From assembly GCA_022402445.1 (NCBI GenBank), contig JAKRSF010000008.1, forward strand, positions 434,001 through 498,000: a DNA stretch of 64,000 nt, given 5' to 3'. This DNA comes from Cyanobacteriota bacterium. GTDB lineage: Bacteria > Cyanobacteriota > Cyanobacteriia > CACIAM-69d. The translations under genes were made by a program, and so were the position numbers. This document shows positions 9,709 to 17,449 of the stretch, in pieces (positions within the stretch are counted from its first letter, which is position 1; the number at the start of each line of letters is the position of its first letter). A model generated the notes under the pieces. It worked only from the letters and a program-made list of their open reading frames with translations. It did not search any database and had not been told where the DNA came from.

Positions 9709-10479
9709 TTATATTTCGATGTTTTGGAAGGCTTCCGACGTGAATATACTTTTCATCACTCTTTGAACTTCGTTATGAATTTCTTCTTTCACCTTAGGTT
9801 CATCCATGAACTTCAAGAAGTCAATGCCGAAGAGTTCTGAAGTAAATTGTGAAGCCTGTTCCCCTTGTAGAAAATACCATCCAGCGCGAGTGAGACGAGA
9901 AATTGCATCATCTCTTGGGCTAATTGCGCTGTAAATTAAATATACAGGAAACAAATTAGCTTCCTGGAGATGCCCAACCATAGAAACATCTTTTCTCAAT
10001 CGAGCACTGTCGTTTGGATTAAAGTTGTATCTTATTTCAATGCCTGCACCATTAATTCCTGAATCAGAAAAACCAAATTTCTTCAGGGTTGCACGAACAT
10101 GATTTTCATCATTGGGAGACACTGAGGAAAACCTCAATCCGATATCCAATTCTAATCCGCCGAACTTTTCCGCAATCTGTTCTGGAGTTATGTTAAACCG
10201 GGCTGCTGCGACAAGACGGGGAAGCTTGTCATAAATTTCCCCTAAACGCCTCCCAACACTAATACTCATACGTCCAATCAAACGAACAAGCACGTATTCG
10301 GGACAATCAAGAGAAAACTTCGAGTAGACAGGATCAGCTTTAAGTTTTTGAAGCTCTCGTTGGTAATTTTGAGCACTGAAGTCGCTCTGGATCTTTGCTT
10401 CCCATCCTTGAATGTGGGATTTAAGAATGTCCAGAAAACGTTGTTCGACAATCTTCGGAGAAATTTCCGCGCTACTCAT
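9709..10479 (-). CDS. Putative type II restriction endonuclease
   Basis: Assigned mainly from context: it follows a controller gene and faces a DNA methyltransferase. The 256-residue product has no membrane segment. A possible metal-site region is GIEIRYNFNPNDSARLR followed about 10 residues on by a hydrophobic strand (FPVYLIYSA), loosely like a PD-(D/E)XK core with R in place of K. It may belong to the ApaLI-like group, but I cannot confirm that. The start is ATG 10479, which overlaps the end of the controller gene by 8 nt (ATGAGTAG), giving translational coupling; the longer frame to 10521 would overlap the controller much further. AT-rich and HIP1-free like its partners. Confidence 0.65.
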   Translation of the reverse strand: MSSAEISPKIVEQRFLDILKSHIQGWEAKIQSDFSAQNYQRELQKLKADPVYSKFSLDCPEYVLVRLIGRMSISVGRRLGEIYDKLPRLVAAARFNITPEQIAEKFGGLELDIGLRFSSVSPNDENHVRATLKKFGFSDSGINGAGIEIRYNFNPNDSARLRKDVSMVGHLQEANLFPVYLIYSAISPRDDAISRLTRAGWYFLQGEQASQFTSELFGIDFLKFMDEPKVKEEIHNEVQRVMKSIFTSEAFQNIEI

Positions 10480-10696
10480 TATTATCGTTTGCCTGAAGTA
10501 AAGTAGCAGGATCGACACCAAGAGCCAACGCTAGTTTTTCAATATTGCCAATACTGATGTTACGCTCGCCTCTTTCAACCGCACCAACATAAGTTCGATG
10601 TAGCCCTGCTCGATGAGCCAGTTCTTCCTGAGACAAGCCATGTTCGAGACGAATACACCGAAGATTTTTGGAAAAAATAGCAATTAGCGACCCCAT
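10472..10696 (-). CDS. Controller protein of the restriction-modification system (XRE-type HTH)
   Basis: Small DNA-binding protein of 74 residues consisting of one XRE/Cro helix-turn-helix: SQEELAHRAGLHRTYVG is the two-helix core and ERGERNISIGNIEKLALALG the following helices. This is the typical C protein of type II systems, which activates its own operon and delays endonuclease synthesis until host DNA is methylated. ATG 10696 gives the standard size; the longer frame begins at a TTG (10738) inside a pair of direct repeats that look like operators. The gene overlaps the endonuclease start by 8 nt. A generic XRE regulator is the alternative reading. Confidence 0.8.
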   Translation of the reverse strand: MGSLIAIFSKNLRCIRLEHGLSQEELAHRAGLHRTYVGAVERGERNISIGNIEKLALALGVDPATLLQANDNNE

Positions 10697-10718
10697 ATAA
10701 CTTTGATACGGGGAAGAT

Positions 10719-10741
10719 GACAATAAATCGACAGACAATAA
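10719..10741 (-). promoter_or_regulatory. Candidate C-box operator: two GACAATAA direct repeats
   Basis: GACAATAA occurs at 10719-10726 and again at 10734-10741, 15 bp apart, 23 to 45 bp upstream of the controller ATG. Controller proteins bind paired sites at this position, so this is a natural operator candidate; the repeat does not match the classical GACT/AGTC C-box. Confidence 0.4.
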
Positions 10742-10796
10742 GTAGCATTGCTGCCTACGTTAGCCTTCTGACGCTATTTGAGGTGATTACCCAGCG

Positions 10797-10882
10797 GCCC
10801 AACACTGCGTTGGTGCGGACGGTACAGAAGTTATAGGTGAGAGCTTAGGGGGATTTGCCGCCGCAAAACTTCACAGTTAGAT
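10797..10882 (+). other. attC-like integron recombination site
   Basis: R'' box GCCCAAC (10797-10803, fits RYYYAAC), 5-nt spacer, L'' arm GTTGGTGCGGACGG (10809-10822), a 30-nt central loop, L' arm CCGCCGCAAAAC (about 10857-10870), 5-6 nt spacer, R' box GTTAGAT (10876-10882, fits GTTRRRY). The arms pair as 3+5+3 base pairs with one small internal loop and a single unpaired A, matching the known attC design of an imperfect palindrome with an extrahelical base. Total length 86 bp lies within the attC range. R''/R' pairing in the linear form is only partial. Confidence 0.5.
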
Positions 10883-10996
10883 CTCACTCTGTCGAGAGAG
10901 TTCCGACATCTCAAGGTTGAGCAAGTTCACGGGGTTGTGACGATCGCGCGGCCCAAGATTAGAAAATTCGCCAGTGTTTAGGACCGATCTGGCCCC

Positions 10997-12538
10997 CTAA
11001 CTCAGGCGGCTGAGCCAGCGCAATAGGGTGCGGGTGCGGGGTTTTAGTAACGTGCGGCGGTAGGCATCGGCGGCTTTTTTGATGCAGTCCGCTTGGGTGG
11101 GGTAGGGATGGATCACGCTGGCGAGTTGCCCCAGGCCGATGCCCCCAACGATCGCGGTGGTCAGTTCCGAGATGGTTTCGCCTGCGTGGCGTGAAACGAG
11201 GGTAGCTCCGAGGATGCGATCGCCCCCGGCAGCATGGATAATTTTGAGAAAACCGTCCGTTTCGCCGTCCGTGCGGGCGCGGTCCACGTCCGCCAAATTA
11301 ATGGTGATCACGCCGATCGCGCGGCCCTGGGCCTGGGCTTCGGTTTCTGACAGGCCCACCCGCGCCACTTCGGGATCCGTGAACGTGACCCAGGGAATTG
11401 TGAGGCTGGATAGGCGCGATCGCCCCAAACCCAGGGGAGCAAATAGGGCATTTTTGAGAACAATGCGGGCCGCCGCGTCCGCCGCGTGGGTGAATTTCCA
11501 GGCCATGCAGATGTCGCCCGCCGCAAAAATCTTGGGATTGCTGGTCTGGAGGAAGTCGTTGACCCGGACGCCGCTGGGGTCATGGTCCACGCCTGCGGCC
11601 CCCAGGTTCAGCCCCTCCACATTGGGTACCCGTCCGGCAGCTAATAAAATGGCGTCCACCGCGATCGCGGCGTCGGTCCCATCGGCGCGGCGGTAATGGA
11701 GCAATTTTTCGCCCGTGGCGGTGATCTCGGCCCGGTGGGGCTGGGTTTCGAGGAGAAGGTTCACCCCATCCTCCTGGAGCGCGGTCTGGACGATCGCGGC
11801 GGCGGCGGCCTCTTCCTTTGGTAGCAGTTGTGAGGCTCGCTGAAAAAGGGTCACCTGGGAACCGAGCCGCTGAAACGTCTGGGCCAGTTCGCAGCCGATG
11901 GGGCCGCCACCAATGACCGCAAGGCGATCGGGGCGATCGCGGATCTCAAAAATGGTTGCGTTGGTGTGGTAGCCGACGGCTTCTAGGCCATCAATCTCGG
12001 GGCGGGCAGCGCGGCCCCCGGTGGCGATGACGGCTTTCTTGAACCGGAGGGTTTGGCCGCCCACCGCGATCGCGTCGCGCCCCACAAACTGCGCCTCCCC
12101 GAAAAATACATCGACCCCCAGTGCGGTGAACCGTTGGGCCGAATCATGGGGAGCGATCGCCCCGCGCACCGCCCGCAGCCGCCCCATCACCCGTTCAAAA
12201 TCCACCGCGACGCCATCCGCCGTCACCCCGAGCCCCGCGCCCCGTCGCAAATCCCCCACCACCCGCGCTGACCGGATCAGGGCCTTCGAGGGCACACAGC
12301 CCACATTCAAACAGTCGCCCCCCAGGCGATCGCGCTCGATCAACGCCACCCGCAACCCCAGCCCCAGGCCCGCCGCCCCCGCCGCCGCCACCAGGCCCGC
12401 CGTACCGCCGCCAATGGCAATCAGGTCATAGCGATCGCCCGCCACGGGATTCACCCAATCCGGGGGCCGCACCGCCAATTCCAGGGCGCGATCGCCGTCT
12501 TCAAAAATTCCCTCAAACTCCCCATTCACCGTTGCCAT
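10997..12538 (-). CDS. FAD-dependent pyridine nucleotide-disulfide oxidoreductase (MerA/Lpd-like)
   Basis: Class I flavoprotein disulfide reductase, 513 residues. FAD-binding AIGGGTAGLV at 41-50; redox-active pair Cys76/Cys81 in GGDCLNVGCVPSK; NAD(P)H fold at VIGGGPIGCELA; FAD-binding ATGGRAAR and AAGDI; C-terminal dimer-interface HPYPTQAD in place of the usual HxHPT. The family holds lipoamide dehydrogenase and mercuric reductase, but the N-terminal metal-binding domain and C-terminal Cys pair of true MerA are missing, so mercury reduction is not supported. The gene follows the TVP38-type membrane protein with a 3-bp gap; the same two activities occur together or fused in other bacteria, pointing to a shared membrane-linked redox role. 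Confidence 0.85.
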   Translation of the reverse strand: MATVNGEFEGIFEDGDRALELAVRPPDWVNPVAGDRYDLIAIGGGTAGLVAAAGAAGLGLGLRVALIERDRLGGDCLNVGCVPSKALIRSARVVGDLRRGAGLGVTADGVAVDFERVMGRLRAVRGAIAPHDSAQRFTALGVDVFFGEAQFVGRDAIAVGGQTLRFKKAVIATGGRAARPEIDGLEAVGYHTNATIFEIRDRPDRLAVIGGGPIGCELAQTFQRLGSQVTLFQRASQLLPKEEAAAAAIVQTALQEDGVNLLLETQPHRAEITATGEKLLHYRRADGTDAAIAVDAILLAAGRVPNVEGLNLGAAGVDHDPSGVRVNDFLQTSNPKIFAAGDICMAWKFTHAADAAARIVLKNALFAPLGLGRSRLSSLTIPWVTFTDPEVARVGLSETEAQAQGRAIGVITINLADVDRARTDGETDGFLKIIHAAGGDRILGATLVSRHAGETISELTTAIVGGIGLGQLASVIHPYPTQADCIKKAADAYRRTLLKPRTRTLLRWLSRLS

Positions 12539-12541
12539 GGC

Positions 12542-13270
12542 CTACCCCTCCCCGAGGTCAATGGACGTGCGCAGGGCGCGGCGGGCGATGCGGGTGATCA
12601 CCACCGTCACCGCCACCGTGGCCCCGAGCCCCAGGATAAACAGCGCCCATTCCTGGGGAGTTTTCGCGCGATCGCCCCCCGCAAACACCTCCGCCAGGGA
12701 CTTAAAGGAGGCCCCCAGATAGACATACATTACCGTCCCCGGCAGCATCCCCACGGACGCGATCGCGTAGTCCCGCAGGCGCACCCCCGTCAGGCCATAG
12801 AGATAGTTGAGGGCATTGAAGGGAAAGAGGGGCGACAGGCGCGTGAGCAGCACGATTTTGAAGCCATCCTGGGCTACGGCGCGGTCCAGGGCCACAAAAT
12901 TGGCATTGCCCTGCGCCAGCCTGCGCATCACCCAGTCCCGCACCCAATATCGCCCGATGCTAAAGGCCGCGATCGCCCCCGTCGTGGCGCTACAGAAGAC
13001 TAAAACCGATCCCCAGAGCGGCCCAAACAACACCCCCGCCCCCAGGGTTAGGACGGAGCCCGGTAAAAAGGCGATCGTCGCAATCACATAAAGAGCCGCA
13101 AAGGCAAGCGCCCCCCACCAGCCCAGATCTGCCACCCAGGTGAGCCCCTTCTCCACCAGACCCGTGGGGGCCAAGATCAGATGGAGGGCCGGATCCAGGA
13201 GACCAAGCCCGACGGTGGCGATCGCGCTGAGGGTGCCGAGGGAGCCGAATAGCATGGGTTTTTCCCGCAT
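12542..13270 (-). CDS. TVP38/TMEM64 (DedA/SNARE-associated) family membrane protein
   Basis: Integral membrane protein of 242 residues with about five hydrophobic segments (near 8-30, 45-70, 75-100, 150-175 and 208-230). The SNARE-associated domain signature is LLTRLSPLFPFNALNYLYG, preceded by the FLPGSVLTLGAGVLFG re-entrant loop. The DedA/TVP38 superfamily is linked to lipid scrambling and membrane homeostasis, but the substrate for this member is unknown. It is the first gene of a two-gene operon with the flavin oxidoreductase. The start ATG 13270 could be replaced by the ATG five codons later. Confidence 0.85.
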   Translation of the reverse strand: MREKPMLFGSLGTLSAIATVGLGLLDPALHLILAPTGLVEKGLTWVADLGWWGALAFAALYVIATIAFLPGSVLTLGAGVLFGPLWGSVLVFCSATTGAIAAFSIGRYWVRDWVMRRLAQGNANFVALDRAVAQDGFKIVLLTRLSPLFPFNALNYLYGLTGVRLRDYAIASVGMLPGTVMYVYLGASFKSLAEVFAGGDRAKTPQEWALFILGLGATVAVTVVITRIARRALRTSIDLGEG

Positions 13271-13575
13271 GGTGTCTCCTGCATGGTATCCCCTGGCCGG
13301 GGGCGATTTTCAGACTGGACGGGCAATGGCAGCGCCTGTGACCTTGGGGAGGGCTTCAGCCTTGAGTCTAGCCTCCGGATTGTGGGATCGGTCGGGGGCG
13401 CGATCGCGGGGGCTTTTCCCCCAGGGACGGCGGGCGGTGTAGGATATGGGGCAGTGGCCGTCCGCCGCTCCGGCGCTGTTTCCGATGGCGACCACCCTGA
13501 ACACCATTGGCTTTTGGGGCGATCGCGCGATCGCCTTGCCCTGTGCCTTTACGCCCTTGTGGACCGTTCTTACTA
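13271..13575. other. Divergent intergenic region
   Basis: About 300 bp of GC-rich DNA with HIP1 sites and a TAGGAT box near 13441 that may be a -10 for the small downstream gene. No gene supported. Confidence 0.4.
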
Positions 13576-13860
13576 ATGGACCCCGTTGCTCTACCGTCTC
13601 ACATCCATTACGAAATTATCCTCCAGGTGCTTGAGCGGGAAACCACCGCCACCATTCCGCCCGGTTCGCCGGAGCAGCGATCGCTTCAGGAGTTGACGGC
13701 GACCCTACGGCGGGCCTTTGCCCTGCAAAAACACCTGGAGGCGGCCTGTCAGGAGCAGCATTTGCCCATTGATTACCGCTGGACGGTGACGCCGCGCGGG
13801 GGCCAAACGCCGGAGCCGGAGGGGGCGGGGGCGATCGCGGAGCCGGAATCTGTGGGCTGA
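13576..13860 (+). CDS. Small conserved cyanobacterial protein (possibly DUF5340)
   Basis: Soluble 94-residue protein, MDPVALPSHIHYEIILQ at the start, then an amphipathic helical middle (LQELTATLRRAFALQKHLE) and a disordered Pro/Glu/Gly tail. The opening resembles a small cyanobacteria-specific family of unknown function that I believe is DUF5340; this assignment is from memory. The frame opens at 13507, but the ATG at 13576 is where the conserved-looking sequence begins. No operon partner: the next gene is convergent, 14 bp away. Confidence 0.6.
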   Translation: MDPVALPSHIHYEIILQVLERETTATIPPGSPEQRSLQELTATLRRAFALQKHLEAACQEQHLPIDYRWTVTPRGGQTPEPEGAGAIAEPESVG

Positions 13861-13873
13861 GGGACGTGAGGTA

Positions 13874-15124
13874 TTAGGGCGCGGCCAAGGTGTCGGCTAG
13901 GGCGATCGCGATCGCGTCAATCAATTCCTGACATTGATCCAGGTCATGGTCCGCGCGGACGGTGATGCGTAGGCGGCTGGTGGGCACGGTCGGCGGTCGG
14001 ATTGCCCCCACCAAAAAGCCGGATTTTTCAAGGGTTTGGCCCAATTTCACGACGATCGCCGCCGTGGGTACCTGAAGACAGAGGATCGGGGAGTCGCTGG
14101 GCAACAGGCGCACCTGGGGGCTAAATTTCGCCGCGATCGCCCCGAGGCCCGCCGCCACCGTTTCGACATTGCGCCAGAGCTGTTGCCGCCGTTGGGGATC
14201 CCGCCGCACGATCGCGATCGCCGCCAGGGCCGCCGCCGTATCCGCCGGAGACAGGCCGGTGGTGTAGATCCAGGTGCTGGCCCGGTTCCGCAAAAAATCA
14301 ATCGCCGCCGCCGATCCGGCCACATAGCCCCCCAAACTGCCCAGGGCCTTGCTGAGGGTGCCCATCTGGAGGAGCGATCGCCCCGAGCAGCCCAACTGGT
14401 CCACGGCCCCGGCCCCGCGATCGCCCAGAACCCCCGTGCCGTGGGCCTCGTCCACCAGCACCATAGCGCCCCAATTGTCCGCCAAATCCAGCAGCTCCGG
14501 CAGGGGGCACACATCCCCATCCATACTAAAAACCGTGTCCGTGACGATCAAACAGCGGCGGTGGCGATCGCGGTGGGCGGCCAGCAGTTTAGCTAAATGA
14601 TCCATGGAACAGTGGTCATAGGTGAGGGCCGTTGCACCGCTCAGGCGGATGCCCCCCAACAGGCTCGCGTGGTTGTAGCGATCGCCCAGGATCAGATCCC
14701 GAGGCCCCACCAACGCCGCGATCGCCCCGAGATTCGCCAAATAGCCGGAACTGAACACGATCGCATCGTCGGTGCCCTTGAGCCGCGCGATCACCCGTTC
14801 TAGCTGCCGATGGAGGGGCCGCTCGCCAGTTACCAGCCGCGAGCCGGTGCTGCCGGTGCCCCATCGGGCCGTAGCCGCCTGGGCCGCCGCGATCGTCGCC
14901 GGATGGCCCGCCAACCCCAGATAGTCATTACTGGCAAAATTCAGCAGCGATCGCCCCGCCGCCTTCACCACCGGCCCCGGCAACCCCGTCAGGGGCCGCA
15001 CCTGGCGATGCCAATCCGCCCGATGGATCGTGGTCAGGGCGTGATCCATCCAGCCGTAGGGGGTCGAATGATCAGAGGGTTGGCCTTCAGGGGGCGAGCG
15101 ATCGGGCCTTGGGCAATTCATCAT
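13874..15124 (-). CDS. bioF: 8-amino-7-oxononanoate synthase (biotin synthesis)
   Basis: PLP-dependent alpha-oxoamine synthase condensing pimeloyl-ACP (or -CoA) with alanine in biotin synthesis. Features: NFASNDYLGLAGHP near the N-terminus, TGSTGSRLVTG, VDEAHGTGVLG (PLP-ring Asp/His region) and the Schiff-base lysine in GTLSKALGS (Lys259 counting from 15124). C-terminal AIRPPTVPTSRLRIT is the family's substrate-arm motif. Length 416. The ATG at 15124 overlaps the upstream cyclase stop codon as ATGA, so the two genes are translationally coupled; a start at 15049 would give a more typical 391 residues. Other alpha-oxoamine synthases (Kbl, HemA) are less likely given the sequence around the lysine. 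Confidence 0.88.
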   Translation of the reverse strand: MMNCPRPDRSPPEGQPSDHSTPYGWMDHALTTIHRADWHRQVRPLTGLPGPVVKAAGRSLLNFASNDYLGLAGHPATIAAAQAATARWGTGSTGSRLVTGERPLHRQLERVIARLKGTDDAIVFSSGYLANLGAIAALVGPRDLILGDRYNHASLLGGIRLSGATALTYDHCSMDHLAKLLAAHRDRHRRCLIVTDTVFSMDGDVCPLPELLDLADNWGAMVLVDEAHGTGVLGDRGAGAVDQLGCSGRSLLQMGTLSKALGSLGGYVAGSAAAIDFLRNRASTWIYTTGLSPADTAAALAAIAIVRRDPQRRQQLWRNVETVAAGLGAIAAKFSPQVRLLPSDSPILCLQVPTAAIVVKLGQTLEKSGFLVGAIRPPTVPTSRLRITVRADHDLDQCQELIDAIAIALADTLAAP

Positions 15125-17262
15125 CGGGGGCGATCCAACTCCAGCGTCGGCGTTTCGTGGCTGCGCCCCACAAGCCAATAGGTCAACATCTCCCCGCGCC
15201 CTTTCACAGAACACAACCCACGGGGCTCAAATTCAAAGCGATCGCCCAACAATTCACACACATTTTCCGTCACCTGAATGCGCCCCGGCTCCCCCTGGGA
15301 TTCCATGCGGCTGGCGATATTCACCGTATCCCCCCACAGGTCATAGATAAATTTCCGCAGGCCAATCACCCCCGCCACCACTGGCCCCGTATGGATGCCA
15401 ATTCTCAACTGAAACGGCACCCCCTCATCACTGCAAAATCCCTCAATCGTAGACAGCATATCCAGGGCCAAGCACGCGATCGCATCCCCGTGATTTTGCA
15501 TGGGACTCGGCACACCGGCCACCGCCATATAGGCATCCCCAATGGTTTTAATCTTTTCCACCTTATGCCGTTCCGTCAAACGATCAAAGGCCGAAAAAAT
15601 CTCATTAAGGGTCCGCACCAGATCCGTCGCCGGTACCCGTGATGCCAGTTCCGTAAAGCCCACAATATCGGCAAACAACACCGTCACCGCATCAAAATTT
15701 TCCGCCGCCGTCGTGCGCTGCTGCTTGAGGCGCTGGGCGATGCGCTGGGGCAGGATATTGAGCAGCAGCCGCTCCGACTTTTTACGCTGCTCATAGAGCT
15801 GGGTTTCAATGAGTTTGCGCTCGGTCACATCCTGAACCGTGCCCTCTAGATAAAGAAAATTGCCATCCTTATCCCGCACATTGCGCACATTTTCCGACAC
15901 CCAAATGCGGGTACCGTCCCGGCGATAGACCTCCGACTGAAAATCGGAAATGTCTTCGTATTGCTCCAGATAGGCCATTAATTCATGGCGGCGCTTGGGT
16001 TGGACATACAGTTGCCGATCCACGTCCTGGAGCGTGGCGATCGCCTCCTCCGGCGACCCAAACCCCAGCAGCCGCGCCATGGTGGGATTCATGCTCAGGA
16101 AGCGCCCATCGCGGCTGGCCTGGAAAATTCCCTCCGCCGCATTTTCAAAAATACTGCGATATTTCTCCTCCGCCGCCCGCAGCTTTTCCTCCGCCCGCCG
16201 CCGCTCGGTCACGTCCTCTAAAACGCCCAAAATGCCAATCACATGGCCCGCATCATCATGGAACGGAATGCGACGCACATCGAGCCAGCAGTCCCCATCG
16301 TCGCCGGGGCGGGCGGGCTGGTGAATGAGGGTCGCTTGCATTTGATTGGATGCCAAAACCTTTTCATCTTCCGCCCGGAAGGCGGCGGCCCGCTCCGCAT
16401 CCTCAAGCAATTCAAAATCGCTTTTGCCGATAATGGATTGGGGATCGCCAATTTTTGCCTGCCGTGCCCAGTTACGGTTGCAGCCGAGGAATCGGAGATT
16501 GGCATCCTTCCAAAAAATTTGTTGGGGCACATTATCCAGCACCGTTTGGAGGTAGCGACTTTGTTCCTTGAGAATCGCTTCGGTGCGTCGCCGCTCGGCA
16601 ATTTCCGCCTCTAGTTTGCGGTTGGTTTCTTGCAGGAGTTTTTGGGCCGCCAGGATTTTGAGGTGATGGCCGATGCGCACCTTCACCTCTTCAAGGCAAA
16701 AGGGTTTGGGAAGATAGTCTTCGCCCCCCACTTCAAAGGCGCGGACGCGATCATCGCTGCTGTTGGAGGCGCTGATGAAAATGATGGGAATGGTATCCGT
16801 TTCGGGGTTGCCCTTGAGGAGGCGGCAGACGGCAAACCCATCCGTATCGGGCAGGTTGATGTCGAGCAAAATGAGGTTGATGTCCCCCGCCTGGGCCTGG
16901 GTGAGGCATTCGACGCCGGTGCGGGCGAAGCGGACCCGGTAGCCGATTTGCCGCAGGCAGCGCCCCAAAATGCGCACGGAATCTTCGCGATCGTCCACGA
17001 TCAGCACTTGCAGCGAGGCGGGGCTGGCGGCGGTGGCGATCGCGGCGGATTCACGATCGCGCGATCGCTCGGAAACCGGTTCTGAAGGGCGGGGGAAGGG
17101 CTGCACGATGGTCGCTAAGTTGCGGGCTAATCCTGCTGGGCCGGGGCGGTGGGGCGTCAGGACGAGGGGATTGGGGGCAATGCACCGAAAAAGACTGACC
17201 GAGGGGGCGGTTGGTGGAGGCGTCAGGGGCGCAGATGGGCGGCGATCGCGTCGCGACGGCAA
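15121..17262 (-). CDS. Response regulator-PAS-PAS-class III adenylate cyclase
   Basis: Soluble signalling enzyme, 713 residues. After a low-complexity stretch of about 80 residues come a receiver domain (84-205, acceptor Asp134 in LILLDINLP), a coiled coil, two PAS domains with PAC motifs (about 235-355 and 365-485) and a class III cyclase domain (about 520-695). Metal-binding Asp532 (FADIVGF) and Asp576 (IGDAYM), transition-state Asn648/Arg652 (NIASR), and Lys572 plus Asp641 (IYDLWGD) as adenine-selecting residues mark it as an adenylate, not guanylate, cyclase. cAMP output would be set by a histidine kinase and by PAS ligands or redox state. It overlaps bioF by 4 nt, an unexplained pairing. 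The true start may lie within the low-complexity region. Confidence 0.9.
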   Translation of the reverse strand: MPSRRDRRPSAPLTPPPTAPSVSLFRCIAPNPLVLTPHRPGPAGLARNLATIVQPFPRPSEPVSERSRDRESAAIATAASPASLQVLIVDDREDSVRILGRCLRQIGYRVRFARTGVECLTQAQAGDINLILLDINLPDTDGFAVCRLLKGNPETDTIPIIFISASNSSDDRVRAFEVGGEDYLPKPFCLEEVKVRIGHHLKILAAQKLLQETNRKLEAEIAERRRTEAILKEQSRYLQTVLDNVPQQIFWKDANLRFLGCNRNWARQAKIGDPQSIIGKSDFELLEDAERAAAFRAEDEKVLASNQMQATLIHQPARPGDDGDCWLDVRRIPFHDDAGHVIGILGVLEDVTERRRAEEKLRAAEEKYRSIFENAAEGIFQASRDGRFLSMNPTMARLLGFGSPEEAIATLQDVDRQLYVQPKRRHELMAYLEQYEDISDFQSEVYRRDGTRIWVSENVRNVRDKDGNFLYLEGTVQDVTERKLIETQLYEQRKKSERLLLNILPQRIAQRLKQQRTTAAENFDAVTVLFADIVGFTELASRVPATDLVRTLNEIFSAFDRLTERHKVEKIKTIGDAYMAVAGVPSPMQNHGDAIACLALDMLSTIEGFCSDEGVPFQLRIGIHTGPVVAGVIGLRKFIYDLWGDTVNIASRMESQGEPGRIQVTENVCELLGDRFEFEPRGLCSVKGRGEMLTYWLVGRSHETPTLELDRPR

Positions 17263-17449
17263 TCACGCCAGCGATGGCTCCAACCATGGCTCTAACTATA
17301 GCTAACAATTCCCAACCGATTCTTAACCGGGGGCGACGCCGCCGAAGTGCGCGGGGGGGCAGAGCCATCAATTGCCGCCGCCGGGGCCAGACCCATGTCA
17401 TCCTAAAAAAGCAATCAACAACGTTAGCTGTAGACATTGGCAAGGGGCT

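Larger units (their letters stand above)
10697..10996. other. Gene-free interval: controller promoter, attC-like site, downstream junction
   Basis: Contains the controller operator candidate, the attC-like site 10797-10882, and then about 110 bp leading to the oxidoreductase stop codon. No gene seen. Confidence 0.5.

Noticed and set aside
10755-10762. A second GTTRRRY-like core, GTTAGCC
   Set aside because: The third variable base is C rather than a purine, and no RYYYAAC box with matching arms lies upstream.
10997-12538. Mercuric reductase (merA) annotation
   Set aside because: The redox Cys pair is shared by the whole family; the MerA-specific N-terminal metal domain and C-terminal Cys pair are missing.
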